From an uncultured Bacteroidota bacterium (GTDB lineage: Bacteria; Bacteroidota; Bacteroidia; Bacteroidales; WCHB1-69), in assembly GCA_902802755.1 (NCBI GenBank), contig CADCNH010000010.1, positions 1-41,299 of the forward strand: DNA of 41,299 nt, given 5' to 3'. Below, in pieces: positions 8,719 to 16,526 of this stretch (positions are counted from its first letter, which is position 1; each line of letters begins with the position of its first letter). The translations under genes were made by a program, and so were the position numbers. Below the pieces are notes generated by a model. It was not told where the DNA came from. It did no database searches and worked only from the letters and a program-made list of their open reading frames with translations.

Positions 8719-10605
8719 ATGAACCATCAAATAGCCTCTAAAAAATATGCCATCATTGTCGGGGTGATGTTGCTTTTGGCTGCCGTATATTTAGTCAAAC
8801 TATTCAGCTTGCAAGTGATTAGCAAAGACTACAAAGAGGCGGCCAAGAACAATGCTTTGCGGCAAATCACCGAGCATCCTGACAGGGGCTTGATATATGA
8901 CCGCAACGACTCACTTTTGGTATTTAACGACGCAGCCTACGACCTCATGGTGGTGCCCAAGGAGTTGAGAACCTTTGACACCATGGACTTGTGCCGCATT
9001 TTGGATATCACCAAAGAAGACCTGATCAAGCGTATCGAAAAAGCCAGTGCTTATTCCAAGATCATCCCTTCGCTTTTCGCCCAGCAGATGTCGAAAGAAG
9101 ACTACGGCTATCTTCAAGAGAAGCTATACAAATTCCCAGGGTTCTTCGTCCAGTCAAGAACCTTGCGCTCTTATCCAGAGCCGATAGCCGCCCATATTTT
9201 AGGCTATGTGGGAGAGGTCAACGACAAAACCATTGAGGACGACCCCTACTACAAAATGGGTGACTATATCGGCATCAGCGGTATTGAGAAAGCATACGAA
9301 AATGAACTTCGCGGGGTAAAAGGGCAACGCTTGGTATTGGTAGATGTCAACAACCGCGAAGTGGGCAGTTACCACAATGGGGAAGAAGACATCAGAGCTA
9401 TACCGGGCACCTCGCTATGGAGCACCCTGGATATGCGGCTACAACGCTACGGCGAACAGCTGATGCAGAACAAACGAGGCAGTATTGTGGCCATTGAGCC
9501 AAAGACTGGCGAGATTTTGTGCATCGTTTCCAGTCCGAGTTACGACCCCAACCTGCTGGTAGGCAAGTCGCGTAGCAAAAACTACACCATGCTATGGCGT
9601 GATTCTATCAAGAAACCCTTGTTTAACAGAGCTTTACAGGCCATGTATCCCCCTGGTTCCACCTTTAAGTTGGCCAACGGGCTCATCGCTGAGGAAGAGG
9701 GCATACTGGATGCCAACACCATCTACAACTGTCCAGGCGGCTATCAGGTAGGAAGTCACCTCATTGGCTGTCACCATCGCGGCGGAACGAACTTGGTAGC
9801 AGCCGTGCAACACTCTTGCAACACTTATTTCTGTAAGGCTTTCTACAATATTATCAGCAACAAAAGGAAATACCCGACCATCCAGGAAGGCTATACTGCT
9901 TGGCGTAATCACATTGTCAAACTCGGTTTTGGCACCACTTTCGACACAGACCTGCCCTACGAGAAAAAGGGCATATTGCCGACCGCCGAATATTTTGACA
10001 AACGATACAACCGTTCATGGAATGGCAACACCGTAGTATCTATGGGTATTGGCCAGGGTGAGGTTTGTGTAACGCCCATACAGATGGCCAACATGTTAGC
10101 TATCATTGCCAACAAAGGGTATTATATCCGTCCGCATGTCATCAAAGCCATTGGCAGCAAAGACAATCTTAACACCCAATACATGGACAGGGTCGATGTC
10201 GGCATCAGGTCTGAGTACTTCGAACCCATCATCGAAGGTATGGAAATGGCAGCCATAGCCGGAACCGCTCGTAGAGCACAAATACCTGGCATCCGTATAG
10301 CTGGTAAGACTGGCACAGCACAGAATCCTCATGGTCGAGACCACTCGGTATTTGCCATGATCTCTCCTGTTGAAGATCCGCAAATCGTGGTGTTCTGTCT
10401 GGTAGAAAACGGAGGCTGGGGTGCTTCTGTAGCTTGTCCTATAGCCAGTTTGATTGCTTTTATTGTTGTAGTTTTTTATGAGAGGAATTCTGATAATGGT
10501 CTTATCTGCATACCGGGCCGGAAGGTAAGGCTGGAAATCAGCCTGGAATCCACCCTGACCGCCATTGTCATCACCATCATCATCAAGCGCCAACGTGGGA
10601 TTTAG
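8719..10605 (+). CDS. mrdA: Penicillin-binding protein 2 (elongasome transpeptidase)
   Basis: A 628-residue class B PBP. One membrane anchor lies at about residues 10-32, followed by the PBP dimerisation domain (RGLIYDRND) and the transpeptidase domain. Catalytic motifs are intact: SxxK as PGSTFK with Ser at residue 314, SxN as SCN in HSCNTYF, and KTGT starting at residue 530. It cross-links peptidoglycan during cell elongation together with RodA, encoded next. Odd: after PIASLI (about residue 579) the tail becomes an unusual hydrophobic and basic stretch ending KRQRGI, unlike the amphipathic EKYL-type tail I expect in Bacteroidales. It overlaps the rodA frame by about 40 bases. A frameshift or small deletion at about 10455-10600 is likely, so the last 50 residues are doubtful. 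Confidence 0.9.
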   Translation: MNHQIASKKYAIIVGVMLLLAAVYLVKLFSLQVISKDYKEAAKNNALRQITEHPDRGLIYDRNDSLLVFNDAAYDLMVVPKELRTFDTMDLCRILDITKEDLIKRIEKASAYSKIIPSLFAQQMSKEDYGYLQEKLYKFPGFFVQSRTLRSYPEPIAAHILGYVGEVNDKTIEDDPYYKMGDYIGISGIEKAYENELRGVKGQRLVLVDVNNREVGSYHNGEEDIRAIPGTSLWSTLDMRLQRYGEQLMQNKRGSIVAIEPKTGEILCIVSSPSYDPNLLVGKSRSKNYTMLWRDSIKKPLFNRALQAMYPPGSTFKLANGLIAEEEGILDANTIYNCPGGYQVGSHLIGCHHRGGTNLVAAVQHSCNTYFCKAFYNIISNKRKYPTIQEGYTAWRNHIVKLGFGTTFDTDLPYEKKGILPTAEYFDKRYNRSWNGNTVVSMGIGQGEVCVTPIQMANMLAIIANKGYYIRPHVIKAIGSKDNLNTQYMDRVDVGIRSEYFEPIIEGMEMAAIAGTARRAQIPGIRIAGKTGTAQNPHGRDHSVFAMISPVEDPQIVVFCLVENGGWGASVACPIASLIAFIVVVFYERNSDNGLICIPGRKVRLEISLESTLTAIVITIIIKRQRGI

Positions 10606-11719
10606 TTTATCCCTACCATACGTCCGCCAGCTGCTGTGGATAGGCACATCTATCGTTCTGGCTGTAGTCATTCTGCTTTTAGACTCCCGCATCATTCAAC
10701 ATTACTCCTATCATCTATACATATTATGCTTACTACTAGTTATTTCCACCTTCTTTTTAGGTTCCGAAATCAATGGTGCCAAGTCTTGGATTAAAATCGG
10801 CAACTTCAGCATACAACCTACAGAATTCATGAAAGTAGCTACTGCCATGACCTTAGCCAAGTTTTTCCATGAAGGGAAAACCCTTGGCGAGAAAAAAAGT
10901 ATGTGGCTGATTGCCTTTGGCATCATATTACTTCCAGCTTTTATCATCCTGCTCCAAAAAGACACTGGTTCAGCTTTGGTGTTCTTGTCGTTCATTGTGC
11001 TTTTTTATCGGGAAGGGTTGACAGGCTTTATCTTTATCATAGGGGCCATCGCTGTATTTCTGTTTGTTTTCACCTTACTTACCAATGAAATATATTCCAT
11101 CGCCCTGCTGACGGTCATCCTCATTATCGCATGGATTATAGACCGGAAAGACAAGAAAAAAATCATTCGGAATATCATCATTTTTGCGATTGCCGTCGCT
11201 TTCATCGGGGCGGTTAACATCGGCTACAACAAAGTATTACAACCGCACCAGAGACAACGTATCGACACACTTTTGGGCAAGACTTCCGATCCCAAAGGTG
11301 CTGATTTCAACCTGATACAGTCCAAAATTGCCATCGGTTCCGGTGGATTTTTCGGCAAAGGCTACCTCAACGGTACCCAGACCAAGCTCAACTTTGTGCC
11401 GGAACAGAGCACCGACTTCATTTTCTGTGCCATTGGCGAGGAATGGGGCTTTGTGGGAAGCTGTGCGTTAGGAGCCTTGTTTTTGTCACTCGTCATCCGC
11501 ATTCTGCGACTGGCGGAGAAAAACCGCAATCCCTACGCCCGATACTACGGTTACGGCATAGCCGGTATCATCGCCTTCCACTTCTTCATCAACATTGGTA
11601 TGACCATAGGCTTGGTACCCATCATCGGCATCCCCTTACCCTTCATCAGCTACGGTGGTTCGTCGCTCTGGGCTTTCACTGCTATGCTCTTTATTTTTAT
11701 CAAACTCAATGATAATTAG
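10565..11719 (+). CDS. rodA: RodA-type SEDS peptidoglycan glycosyltransferase (N-terminus uncertain)
   Basis: A multi-pass membrane protein of up to 384 residues with SEDS hallmarks: GSEINGAKSWIKIGNFSIQPTEFMKVATA near the N-terminus, and the C-terminal signature IPLPFISYGGSSLWAF. RodA polymerises lipid II into glycan strands and works with PBP2, which is encoded just upstream. The start is unclear: the frame opens after a stop near 10556 with only TTG (10565) or GTG candidates and no ATG, and the sequence begins at what is normally the second membrane helix (RQLLWIGTSIVLAVVILLLDS). The first helix of about 50 residues is missing from all three frames. Either the gene is N-terminally truncated or the assembly has lost bases at the PBP2/RodA boundary. 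Confidence 0.85.
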   Translation: MSSPSSSSANVGFSLSLPYVRQLLWIGTSIVLAVVILLLDSRIIQHYSYHLYILCLLLVISTFFLGSEINGAKSWIKIGNFSIQPTEFMKVATAMTLAKFFHEGKTLGEKKSMWLIAFGIILLPAFIILLQKDTGSALVFLSFIVLFYREGLTGFIFIIGAIAVFLFVFTLLTNEIYSIALLTVILIIAWIIDRKDKKKIIRNIIIFAIAVAFIGAVNIGYNKVLQPHQRQRIDTLLGKTSDPKGADFNLIQSKIAIGSGGFFGKGYLNGTQTKLNFVPEQSTDFIFCAIGEEWGFVGSCALGALFLSLVIRILRLAEKNRNPYARYYGYGIAGIIAFHFFINIGMTIGLVPIIGIPLPFISYGGSSLWAFTAMLFIFIKLNDN

Positions 11720-11725
11720 AATATT

Positions 11726-12307
11726 ATGAAAAAAAAGATTGGACTTTTCTTTGGATCCTTCAATCCCATTCATATAGGGCATCTGATTATTGCTGAATAT
11801 ATTGTGGAGCATACTGATTTAAAAGAGCTTTGGTTTGTGGTTTCTCCTTGTAATCCACTGAAGAAGAAGCAAAGTCTGCTCAATGACCATCAGCGACTCT
11901 ATATGGTGAATATCGCCATTGAGGATGACAGTCGTTTCAGATCTTGTGACATTGAATTCAAGCTGCCACAACCTTCTTATACAGTGAACACGCTGCTTCA
12001 CCTGGCCGAAAAATATCCTGACAAGGAATTCTGTTTGATTATGGGCGAAGACAATTTGGATTGCATTGAGAAATGGTATAACTATCAATATATTCTGGAC
12101 AATTATCAGATATATGTTTATCCGAGAGATGATTACAAAACCGAAAACAAGCGGGAGCTGCCTAATATCCATTATGTGGACGCCCCGAAAATAGGCATTT
12201 CCGCCACCATGATACGGCAAGGCATACAGGAGAAGAAGTCAGTGAAATACCTGATGACGGAGAAGGTGGCAAAATATGTGGATGATATGGGGCTGTATAG
12301 GGGATAG
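11726..12307 (+). CDS. nadD: Nicotinate-nucleotide adenylyltransferase NadD
   Basis: A 193-residue nucleotidyltransferase of the HIGH superfamily: GSFNPIHIGHL at about residues 10-20 is the GxFxPxHxGH ATP-binding motif and ISATMIRQ near the C-terminus matches the family ISxTxIR motif; MGEDNL is the central substrate loop. The enzyme makes deamido-NAD from nicotinate mononucleotide and ATP in NAD biosynthesis. Length is standard. It starts six bases after the rodA stop and is the last gene of the rightward cell-wall cluster. Confidence 0.95.
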   Translation: MKKKIGLFFGSFNPIHIGHLIIAEYIVEHTDLKELWFVVSPCNPLKKKQSLLNDHQRLYMVNIAIEDDSRFRSCDIEFKLPQPSYTVNTLLHLAEKYPDKEFCLIMGEDNLDCIEKWYNYQYILDNYQIYVYPRDDYKTENKRELPNIHYVDAPKIGISATMIRQGIQEKKSVKYLMTEKVAKYVDDMGLYRG

Positions 12308-12308
12308 G

Positions 12309-12437
12309 AGTTGAAAACTGAAAACTGAAAACTGAAAGTTAAAAGTTAAGAATTAAAAACTAAGAACATAGAACTAAAAACAATTAAACAACTCAACAAT
12401 TCAACATTCTAAACTCTTAATTCTTAGTTCTTAATTT
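12309..12437 (+). repeat. A/T-rich short tandem repeats between nadD and rlmD
   Basis: Back-to-back GAAAACT units (three near-identical copies from 12314) grade into AAAAGTTAAGAATTAAAAACTAAG and similar variants, then AACAATTCAACATT-type units and a partly inverse TTAATTCTTAGTTC tract. No gene and no clear -7 box is seen. Related TTAAC/AACTG tracts occur at 21281 and inside the NRPS gene at 41080. Confidence 0.6.
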
Positions 12438-12466
12438 AATTAGCACATTGATAATTAGCACATTAA
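12438..12466 (+). repeat. TTAGCACAT iterated repeat, copy 2
   Basis: AATTAGCACATTGAT followed by AATTAGCACATTA lies immediately upstream of the rlmD ATG at 12471. Unlike the other two copies it is not followed by a TATCTTTG box. Confidence 0.6.
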
Positions 12467-12470
12467 AAAT

Positions 12471-13868
12471 ATGAAATACTACACGATAGAAAACTTGGAA
12501 ATCACAGATGCGGGAGCGGAAGGGAAGGCTGTGGGCAAACATGAAGGGCTGACAGTCTTTGTACCCTACGCTATTCCTGGTGATGTTATTGATGTTCAGG
12601 TATTTAAAAAGAAAAAAGGTTATGCAGAGGGCTATATCAAGGAACTGAAGAAGGCTTCCCCCGACCGTATAGAACCTGTTTGTCAGCATTTTGGACTGTG
12701 CGGCGGCTGCAAATGGCAACTTTTAGGTTACGAAAAACAGCTGTATTACAAGCAGAAACAGGTTTACGACAATTTCAAGCATTTAGGCAAATTCGATTTT
12801 CCTGAAATTCAACCTATTATCGGCTCCGAAAAACAATATTTCTACCGTAACAAACTGGAATTCACCTTTTCGGACTTACGTTGGTTGGACGACAACGACA
12901 GACAACTTCAGGAAGCAGGAGAAAAGATTGTGCCAGAGGGACTTGGCTTTCATATTCCAGGCAAATTCGACAAAGTATTGGACATTCAGAAATGCTATCT
13001 GCAAGCCGACCCTGCCAATGATATCCGCCTGGCCATCAAAGCATACGCCCTACAACACCAGATTTCGTTTTACAATGTTAGAAAGCACGAAGGTGTATTG
13101 CGTAACCTCATCATCCGCAACAGCTCCACAGGCGAACTGATGGTGATTGTCATCATGACGGTGAAAAACGAACAGACCATGGCTCTGATGCAGTTCATCG
13201 CCGACAGATTTCCTGAAATCACCTCGTTGCAATACTGCATCAACACCAAATTCAACGACAGCATCACAGATTTGGAGATTATTCCATTCAAGGGCAAACC
13301 TTACATGATGGAGGAAATGGAGGGGCTGAAATTCAAGGTGGGACCCGTATCCTTTTACCAGACCAACAATCCGCAGGCATACAATCTGTACAAAACCGCC
13401 CGTGAGTTTGCCCAAATCGGTCCCGATGACATTGTGTACGACCTTTATACCGGCAGCGGCACCATCGCCAATTTTGTGGCCCGTCAGGCCAAAATGGTGG
13501 TGGGTATCGAATATGTGGACGAAGCCATTGTGAATGCCAAGGAGAACTCGCAGTTGAACGGCATCACCAACACCCGCTTCTTTGCTGGTGACATGGCCAA
13601 GGTGTTCACCGCTGATTTCATCAAAGAGAACGGCACACCTGACATTGTCATCACTGACCCACCACGTGCCGGCATGCACGAGAAGGTGGTGGAGCAGTTG
13701 CTGAACATCGCCCCGAAGCGCATTGTGTATGTGAGCTGTAATCCTGCCACACAAGCCCGCGACCTCACCCTGCTCTGTCAACAATACAAGGTAACACGTA
13801 TACAACCCGTGGACATGTTCCCGCACACGCAACATGTGGAGAACGTAGCGCTGTTAGAGAAGAGGTGA
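12471..13868 (+). CDS. rlmD: RlmD/RumA-type 23S rRNA (uracil-C5)-methyltransferase
   Basis: A 465-residue class I methyltransferase. Residues 1-60 form a TRAM RNA-binding domain. C71, C77 and C80 (CQHFGLCGGCKW) with a later cysteine form the [4Fe-4S] site typical of RumA. The C-terminal domain has the SAM motif DLYTGSGTIANFV, DPPRAGMHEK and the catalytic-cysteine motif YVSCNPATQARDL. The protein methylates C5 of a uridine in 23S rRNA (U1939 for RlmD in E. coli; RlmC-like U747 or dual specificity is possible in this phylum). The ATG follows copy 2 of the TTAGCACAT repeat. No terminator is visible after the stop. Confidence 0.93.
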   Translation: MKYYTIENLEITDAGAEGKAVGKHEGLTVFVPYAIPGDVIDVQVFKKKKGYAEGYIKELKKASPDRIEPVCQHFGLCGGCKWQLLGYEKQLYYKQKQVYDNFKHLGKFDFPEIQPIIGSEKQYFYRNKLEFTFSDLRWLDDNDRQLQEAGEKIVPEGLGFHIPGKFDKVLDIQKCYLQADPANDIRLAIKAYALQHQISFYNVRKHEGVLRNLIIRNSSTGELMVIVIMTVKNEQTMALMQFIADRFPEITSLQYCINTKFNDSITDLEIIPFKGKPYMMEEMEGLKFKVGPVSFYQTNNPQAYNLYKTAREFAQIGPDDIVYDLYTGSGTIANFVARQAKMVVGIEYVDEAIVNAKENSQLNGITNTRFFAGDMAKVFTADFIKENGTPDIVITDPPRAGMHEKVVEQLLNIAPKRIVYVSCNPATQARDLTLLCQQYKVTRIQPVDMFPHTQHVENVALLEKR

Positions 13869-13882
13869 CAGGGGACAGGGAT

Positions 13883-13993
13883 CAGGTTTCAGGTTTCAGG
13901 TTTCAGGGGACAGTAGGGACGCACTGCGTGCGTCCGCAAGGGAAGCATAACTAGGTGGTGATTTTGAATTTTGGAATTTGAATTTTGAATTAA
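13883..13993 (+). repeat. Composite REP-like element, copy 1
   Basis: Three CAGGTTTCAGG-type units are followed by CAGTA, a palindrome at 13916-13935 (GGACGCAC-TGC-GTGCGTCC, eight paired bases, three-base loop), then about 30 bases and a tract of TTTTGAATT-type units. The same order of parts recurs at 21327-21420 with the loop TAC, so this is one dispersed repeat family rather than a local accident. Confidence 0.7.
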
Positions 13994-14031
13994 AAATTGA
14001 CAATTGCGGAGAACCGCAACCGACGCATAAA

Positions 14032-14481
14032 ATGGGAAACGTACAACAATTTTGCAATAACCAATATCAGCAACACCGGAATTTCATTCTGTATGGTGTG
14101 ATAGGTTGTGTGACTACAGCCATCGATGTGGGGATTTTCACCCTGCTCGCCCATTTCAACATACACGAGCTGATTGCCAACACCATCAGCTATCAGGTGG
14201 CCATGGTAGCCAGTTTTTTCCTGAACAGGGAGTATAACTTCAAAATCAAGGACAAAGTATGGCAGCGTTTCCTGTCGTTCTTCATTGTCAACCTCATCGG
14301 CTACGGTTTCAGCCAGTTGTTAGTGTTCTTGTTCATCACCAAATTCGGCATGAACGACTTCATCGGCAAACTATTAGCCACCATCTTGGCAGCCATCTGC
14401 CAGTTCCTGTTTATCAAGCATTTGACATTCAAAGTAAAGAAACAGGAGGCAGAAGTGAAGTGTGAGGATAAATGCAATTAG
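14032..14481 (+). CDS. GtrA-like four-helix membrane protein
   Basis: A 149-residue protein with four predicted membrane helices, matching the GtrA/DPMS family: FILYGVIGCVTTAIDVGIFTLL (helix 1), ISYQVAMVASFFLNREYNFK (helix 2 with the family FxxNRxxxF-like motif), a third helix around FFIVNLIGYGFSQLLVFLF and a fourth ending FIKHLTFK. GtrA proteins are linked to translocation of lipid-linked sugars or to cell-surface polysaccharide synthesis. The ATG at 14032 is preferred; an upstream TTG at 13978 would place the A/T-rich end of the repeat element inside the protein. No glycosyltransferase partner is adjacent, so the pathway is unknown. Confidence 0.85.
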   Translation: MGNVQQFCNNQYQQHRNFILYGVIGCVTTAIDVGIFTLLAHFNIHELIANTISYQVAMVASFFLNREYNFKIKDKVWQRFLSFFIVNLIGYGFSQLLVFLFITKFGMNDFIGKLLATILAAICQFLFIKHLTFKVKKQEAEVKCEDKCN

Positions 14482-14565
14482 AAGTTGTTGATTAACTCTT
14501 AGTTGTAGAGTAGAAAAGGACATGTCTAAAAAAGGTATTTGAAAAACAATTTAAATATTCAGATT

Positions 14566-16221
14566 ATGAACAAGAGACAGCTTTTACCCTTGATAATATT
14601 GATTATCGGCCTATTATCATCGTTTCAGATGCAGGCTCAGAAACAAATTAGCGCAAAATTAGAGCAAGCCACCGTCTATTTCAACGGGGCGACACTTACC
14701 CATACTGCTTCCACTACACTTAAGAGCGGCACACAGGAAGTCATTATCAACGGACTGAGTCCCGACATTGTGTTAAACAGCCTCAAGGTGAAGGCCAACG
14801 GTGTACTTATCTCCGCCACTGAATTTTACAACGACTACATCACCCCAAAAGAAGAAAGTGTACACCTCAAAAAACTGACCGACTCGCTCAACTTATATGA
14901 ACGACAGCTGCAAGAGACGAAAGACGAACTCACCGTACACCAGCATCTGTTAAAGATGCTCACCAACGGCACCCTTAACAACATGGAGAAAAAGGAAAAT
15001 CCTGTTAGTGTTGCCGACATCAACGCCAATATGGAACTATACAAATCCAAAGCCGGTGTCCTGCAGAACAGTATCAATCAAGACAATAAAAAAATAGAAA
15101 AACTGCAAAAGAACGTAAGTCGACTGAAACAACAAATCAGTCAGGATGAACTTGACAGCGATGTGGAAACAGGTGCTGTGCGATTATCTGTCAGCATTCC
15201 CAAGGATGTCAACACTGTATTCACTGTCACATACTTCACCAACGAATCACGCTGGATACCCTGCTACGACATTAACATTCCCTCCATGGACAAGCCCATT
15301 GTGTTGCAGGCCAAGGCACAAGTGGCACAGACTACTGGTCTTGACTGGAAGAATGTCAAGTTAACTCTTTCCACCGCACAACCCAACCGCACCGCTGTGG
15401 CTCCAGTGTTCAAGGCATGGTTCCTTTATTTTAGGACCTATAGAACATCACCAGGTAGCAGTTCAGCTCTAAGCAACACCATTACCTACGAAGAGCCTGC
15501 CAGCAACTCCGTAAGAGGGAACAGATCTGATGGTGAGGCAACTGTTATTGATGGCATTCGTGTAGGAAACGAACAATCCATGAATGATTATGTCAATGTC
15601 AACGAACAGGAATTCATGGTCAACTATGACATTGACATTCCTTACGACATTCCCGGCAATGGCAAGTTCCAGCTTATCGACCTTAACAAATACAACATCA
15701 AAGCTGATTTCAAATACTACAGTGCACCAAAACTTTCGGATGCCACTTACATTGTCGCTACCCTATCCGACTTCGAGAAATACAATCTTCTTCCAGGTGA
15801 AGCCAATGTGACATTCAATGACACCTACGTCGGGAAAACCAGGCTTCGCCCGAATGACACGGAGAACCAGATTACCCTGACCCTCACCACGGAGCCACGT
15901 GTAACGGTAAAACGTGAAAAGCAACGTGACTTTTGCAGCACCAAGCATGTGGGCAACAGCACTACCGAGACCCGTTCCTATCTGCTCACTGTCCGTAACA
16001 ATCTGACTCGCAGTGCCAAGCTCACTCTCAAAGAGCAGTACCCCATCTCCAACGACAAAGACATCGAGGTGAAAGTGACGGAAGTAAAACCCTCTGCCAC
16101 TTACGACAAGACCGAAATCGGTGTATTGACCTGGGATATGGAACTTAATGCCGGCGAAACCAGAACTTTTATTGTCACCTACAGCGTAAAATATCCGAAG
16201 GACAGAGTTTTGGCGTGGTAA
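14566..16221 (+). CDS. MuiA-family protein with DUF4140 and DUF4139 domains
   Basis: A 551-residue exported protein. The N-terminal MNKRQLLPLIILIIGLLSSFQMQAQ is a signal peptide. Residues about 30-130 (LEQATVYFNGATLTHTA) match DUF4140; a coiled-coil region with many K, Q and E follows (about 95-205); the C-terminal half (VFTVTYFTNESRWIPCYDI ... LTLSTAQPN ... LTVRNNLTRSAKLTLKEQYPIS) matches DUF4139. The family is called mucoidy inhibitor A in fungi and is common and uncharacterised in Bacteroidota. The ATG at 14566 is used; an upstream TTG gives nine extra residues in front of the signal peptide. A low-complexity insert of about 85 residues splits the DUF4139 domain after STAQPN. Confidence 0.85.
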   Translation: MNKRQLLPLIILIIGLLSSFQMQAQKQISAKLEQATVYFNGATLTHTASTTLKSGTQEVIINGLSPDIVLNSLKVKANGVLISATEFYNDYITPKEESVHLKKLTDSLNLYERQLQETKDELTVHQHLLKMLTNGTLNNMEKKENPVSVADINANMELYKSKAGVLQNSINQDNKKIEKLQKNVSRLKQQISQDELDSDVETGAVRLSVSIPKDVNTVFTVTYFTNESRWIPCYDINIPSMDKPIVLQAKAQVAQTTGLDWKNVKLTLSTAQPNRTAVAPVFKAWFLYFRTYRTSPGSSSALSNTITYEEPASNSVRGNRSDGEATVIDGIRVGNEQSMNDYVNVNEQEFMVNYDIDIPYDIPGNGKFQLIDLNKYNIKADFKYYSAPKLSDATYIVATLSDFEKYNLLPGEANVTFNDTYVGKTRLRPNDTENQITLTLTTEPRVTVKREKQRDFCSTKHVGNSTTETRSYLLTVRNNLTRSAKLTLKEQYPISNDKDIEVKVTEVKPSATYDKTEIGVLTWDMELNAGETRTFIVTYSVKYPKDRVLAW

Positions 16222-16293
16222 CGGAAGAATTGTTTCACAAACGGACATTAAGTTAGTCCTTAAATTGACTTCACAAAACCCTGTATTTAGACA

Positions 16294-16327
16294 CAAAAAA
16301 AGCACTTACAATTCTTTGTAAGTGCTT
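16294..16327 (-). terminator. Rho-independent terminator of tRNA-Lys
   Basis: An 11-base perfect stem (AAGCACTTACA at 16300-16310 with its complement at 16317-16327) is followed on the minus strand by seven T. It lies ten bases after the tRNA-Lys 3' end. Confidence 0.85.
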
Positions 16328-16336
16328 GATTTTCAG

Positions 16337-16409
16337 TGTCCCCTCAGGGACTCGAACCCTGGACCCATTGATTAAGAGTCAATTGCTCTACCAGCTGAGC
16401 TAAGGAGAC
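16337..16409 (-). tRNA. tRNA-Lys (anticodon CTT)
   Basis: A 73-base cloverleaf on the minus strand. The acceptor stem GTCTCCT/AGGGGAC pairs with one G-T wobble, the D arm is GCTCAGCTGGTAGAGC, the anticodon stem ATTGA/TCAAT encloses loop CTCTTAA with anticodon CTT, and the T arm CCAGGGTTCGAGTCCCTG is intact. The CCA end is not encoded. Confidence 0.97.
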
Positions 16410-16489
16410 TGATTTGGGACTGCAAAAATACAAAAATTGTTGATAGAAAACACATATTTTCAAATTTTTCTTTTTTCAAAAAAATAATG

Positions 16490-16497
16490 TACCTTTG
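16490..16497 (+). promoter_or_regulatory. -7 box (TACCTTTG) for the parvulin chaperone genes
   Basis: Perfect TAnnTTTG match 29 bases before the ATG at 16527 (17 before the alternative ATG at 16515). Confidence 0.7.
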
Positions 16498-16526
16498 CAG
16501 AATGAAATATTATAATGGATAATAAT

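Noticed and set aside
10443..10620. His-rich reading PDRHCHHHHQ as a metal-binding tail or expression tag
   Set aside because: It lies in a frame used by neither PBP2 nor RodA and ends at stops on both sides; most likely a by-product of the damaged junction.
13050..13835. A 261-codon minus-strand frame in rlmD
   Set aside because: Antisense to the SAM-binding half of a well-supported methyltransferase.
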